In this document: positions 63,646 to 64,000 of the stretch, in pieces
Numbering within the stretch: the first letter of the stretch is position 1
Layout: the number at the start of each line of letters is the position of its first letter
Assembly (NCBI RefSeq): GCF_004022215.1
Contig: NZ_SAUZ01000006.1
Span: 62,001-126,000 of the forward strand
DNA length: 64,000 nt
Origin: Paenirhodobacter populi
GTDB taxonomy: Bacteria > Pseudomonadota > Alphaproteobacteria > Rhodobacterales > Rhodobacteraceae
Reading direction: 5' to 3'
Notes under the pieces: generated by a model
Database searches by the model: none
Told to the model about the DNA's origin: nothing
The model's input: only the letters and a program-made list of their open reading frames with translations
Translations under genes and position numbers: made by a program

Positions 63646-64000
63646 ATGCCGCTTGAACAGCCGAACATTCCACCGGAACGGTCCCCACCCATTCGCTCCA
63701 GACAGGCCGTGCTGCGACGGATCCCGATCCCCGAGCCGCCCCGCCCACCCGCGCAGGCGACGCAGGACGGGCCGGTCGCCCTGATCCGTGCCGTGACGGG
63801 GATGATCCGGCGCGGCTGGGTGCCGCTGATGATCTGGACCATCGCCTGCATGATCCTTGCGGCGCTGTATGCCCGATCCCTGCCGCCAGTCTATACGGCG
63901 ACATCCTCGATCATCCTGCAATCGGTCGGGCAGGCGGGCGCGGCGGGGCAGGATCCGATCTCGCCGGTGACGCTCGACCTCAACCGGGTGGACAGCGAAT
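63646..64000 (+). CDS. Wzz/ExoP-like chain-length protein (partial)
   Basis: First 118 codons of a gene cut by the window end. A proline-rich cytoplasmic N-terminus (about 45 residues) is followed by a membrane helix (WVPLMIWTIACMILAALYA) and PPVYTATSSIILQ, the usual start of the periplasmic Wzz domain. GAGGGAG lies upstream of ATG 63646. Whether a C-terminal tyrosine kinase domain follows cannot be seen. Confidence 0.85.
   Translation, partial: MPLEQPNIPPERSPPIRSRQAVLRRIPIPEPPRPPAQATQDGPVALIRAVTGMIRRGWVPLMIWTIACMILAALYARSLPPVYTATSSIILQSVGQAGAAGQDPISPVTLDLNRVDSE

Overview
The window is GC-rich (roughly two thirds G+C) DNA from an alphaproteobacterium, most probably a Rhodobacterales/Paracoccaceae member. 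The evidence is: a malate synthase A/isocitrate lyase pair divergent from a RamB-type regulator; an aerobic cob pathway with CobE, CobF and CobG; DctB/DctD-like proteins of rhodobacterial type; densely packed genes with ATGA stop/start overlaps; and a dispersed intergenic repeat. No rRNA, tRNA, CRISPR array, transposase or phage gene was seen. The only clear broken gene is a class II aldolase relic at about 6781-7440.

Layout. 1-5806 (minus) is a peptide/amino-acid uptake and catabolism operon (RidA, DadA-like oxidase, gamma-glutamyltransferase, ABC-type dipeptide transport). It is divergent from an IclR regulator at 5908-6735, with a two-box operator between them. 6781-7440 is the aldolase pseudogene. 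7730-12588 is the glyoxylate shunt (aceB-aceA) with divergent ramB. 12687-26896 is a large aerobic cobalamin cluster in several units: cobL-E-M-B, cobK, DUF1636-cobW-N-G-H-I-J behind a cobalamin riboswitch on the minus strand at about 24993-25170, cobO, and cobF. 26991-31689 is an MHS-family carboxylate transporter divergent from a DctB/DctD-like two-component system. 31882-33575 is pabB-pabC.

33572-50448 is the most interesting part. It looks like a regulated island for catabolism of a pyridine ring compound, probably linked to vitamin B6. It holds a candidate pyridoxine 4-oxidase, a GntR/FCD repressor, a clear pyridoxamine-pyruvate transaminase, a NicX-type dihydroxypyridine ring-cleaving dioxygenase, a flavin reductase and HpaB-type monooxygenase pair, two amidases, a SnoaL-like protein, an AbrB-type membrane protein, and a BMP-type ABC uptake system. 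The same CAACCA/TGGTTG operator words occur at both divergent promoter regions (35957-36006 and 44740-44982), so the island is probably one regulon. The gene set does not match the textbook B6 or nicotinate pathways.

50427-64000 is a surface polysaccharide locus. It has a DUF707 protein, a CDP/dTDP-sugar-like set (cytidylyltransferase, SDR, SAF-domain oxidoreductase, 3,5-epimerase), a Wza-like export protein, a flippase, an ExoY-type initiating transferase, a polymerase candidate, a GT4-GT2 fusion and the start of a Wzz/ExoP-like protein cut by the window end.

A two-hairpin intergenic repeat occurs seven times between 12.6 and 48.4 kb. Its first hairpin and its tail are nearly invariant, while the second hairpin changes sequence between copies and keeps its base pairing.
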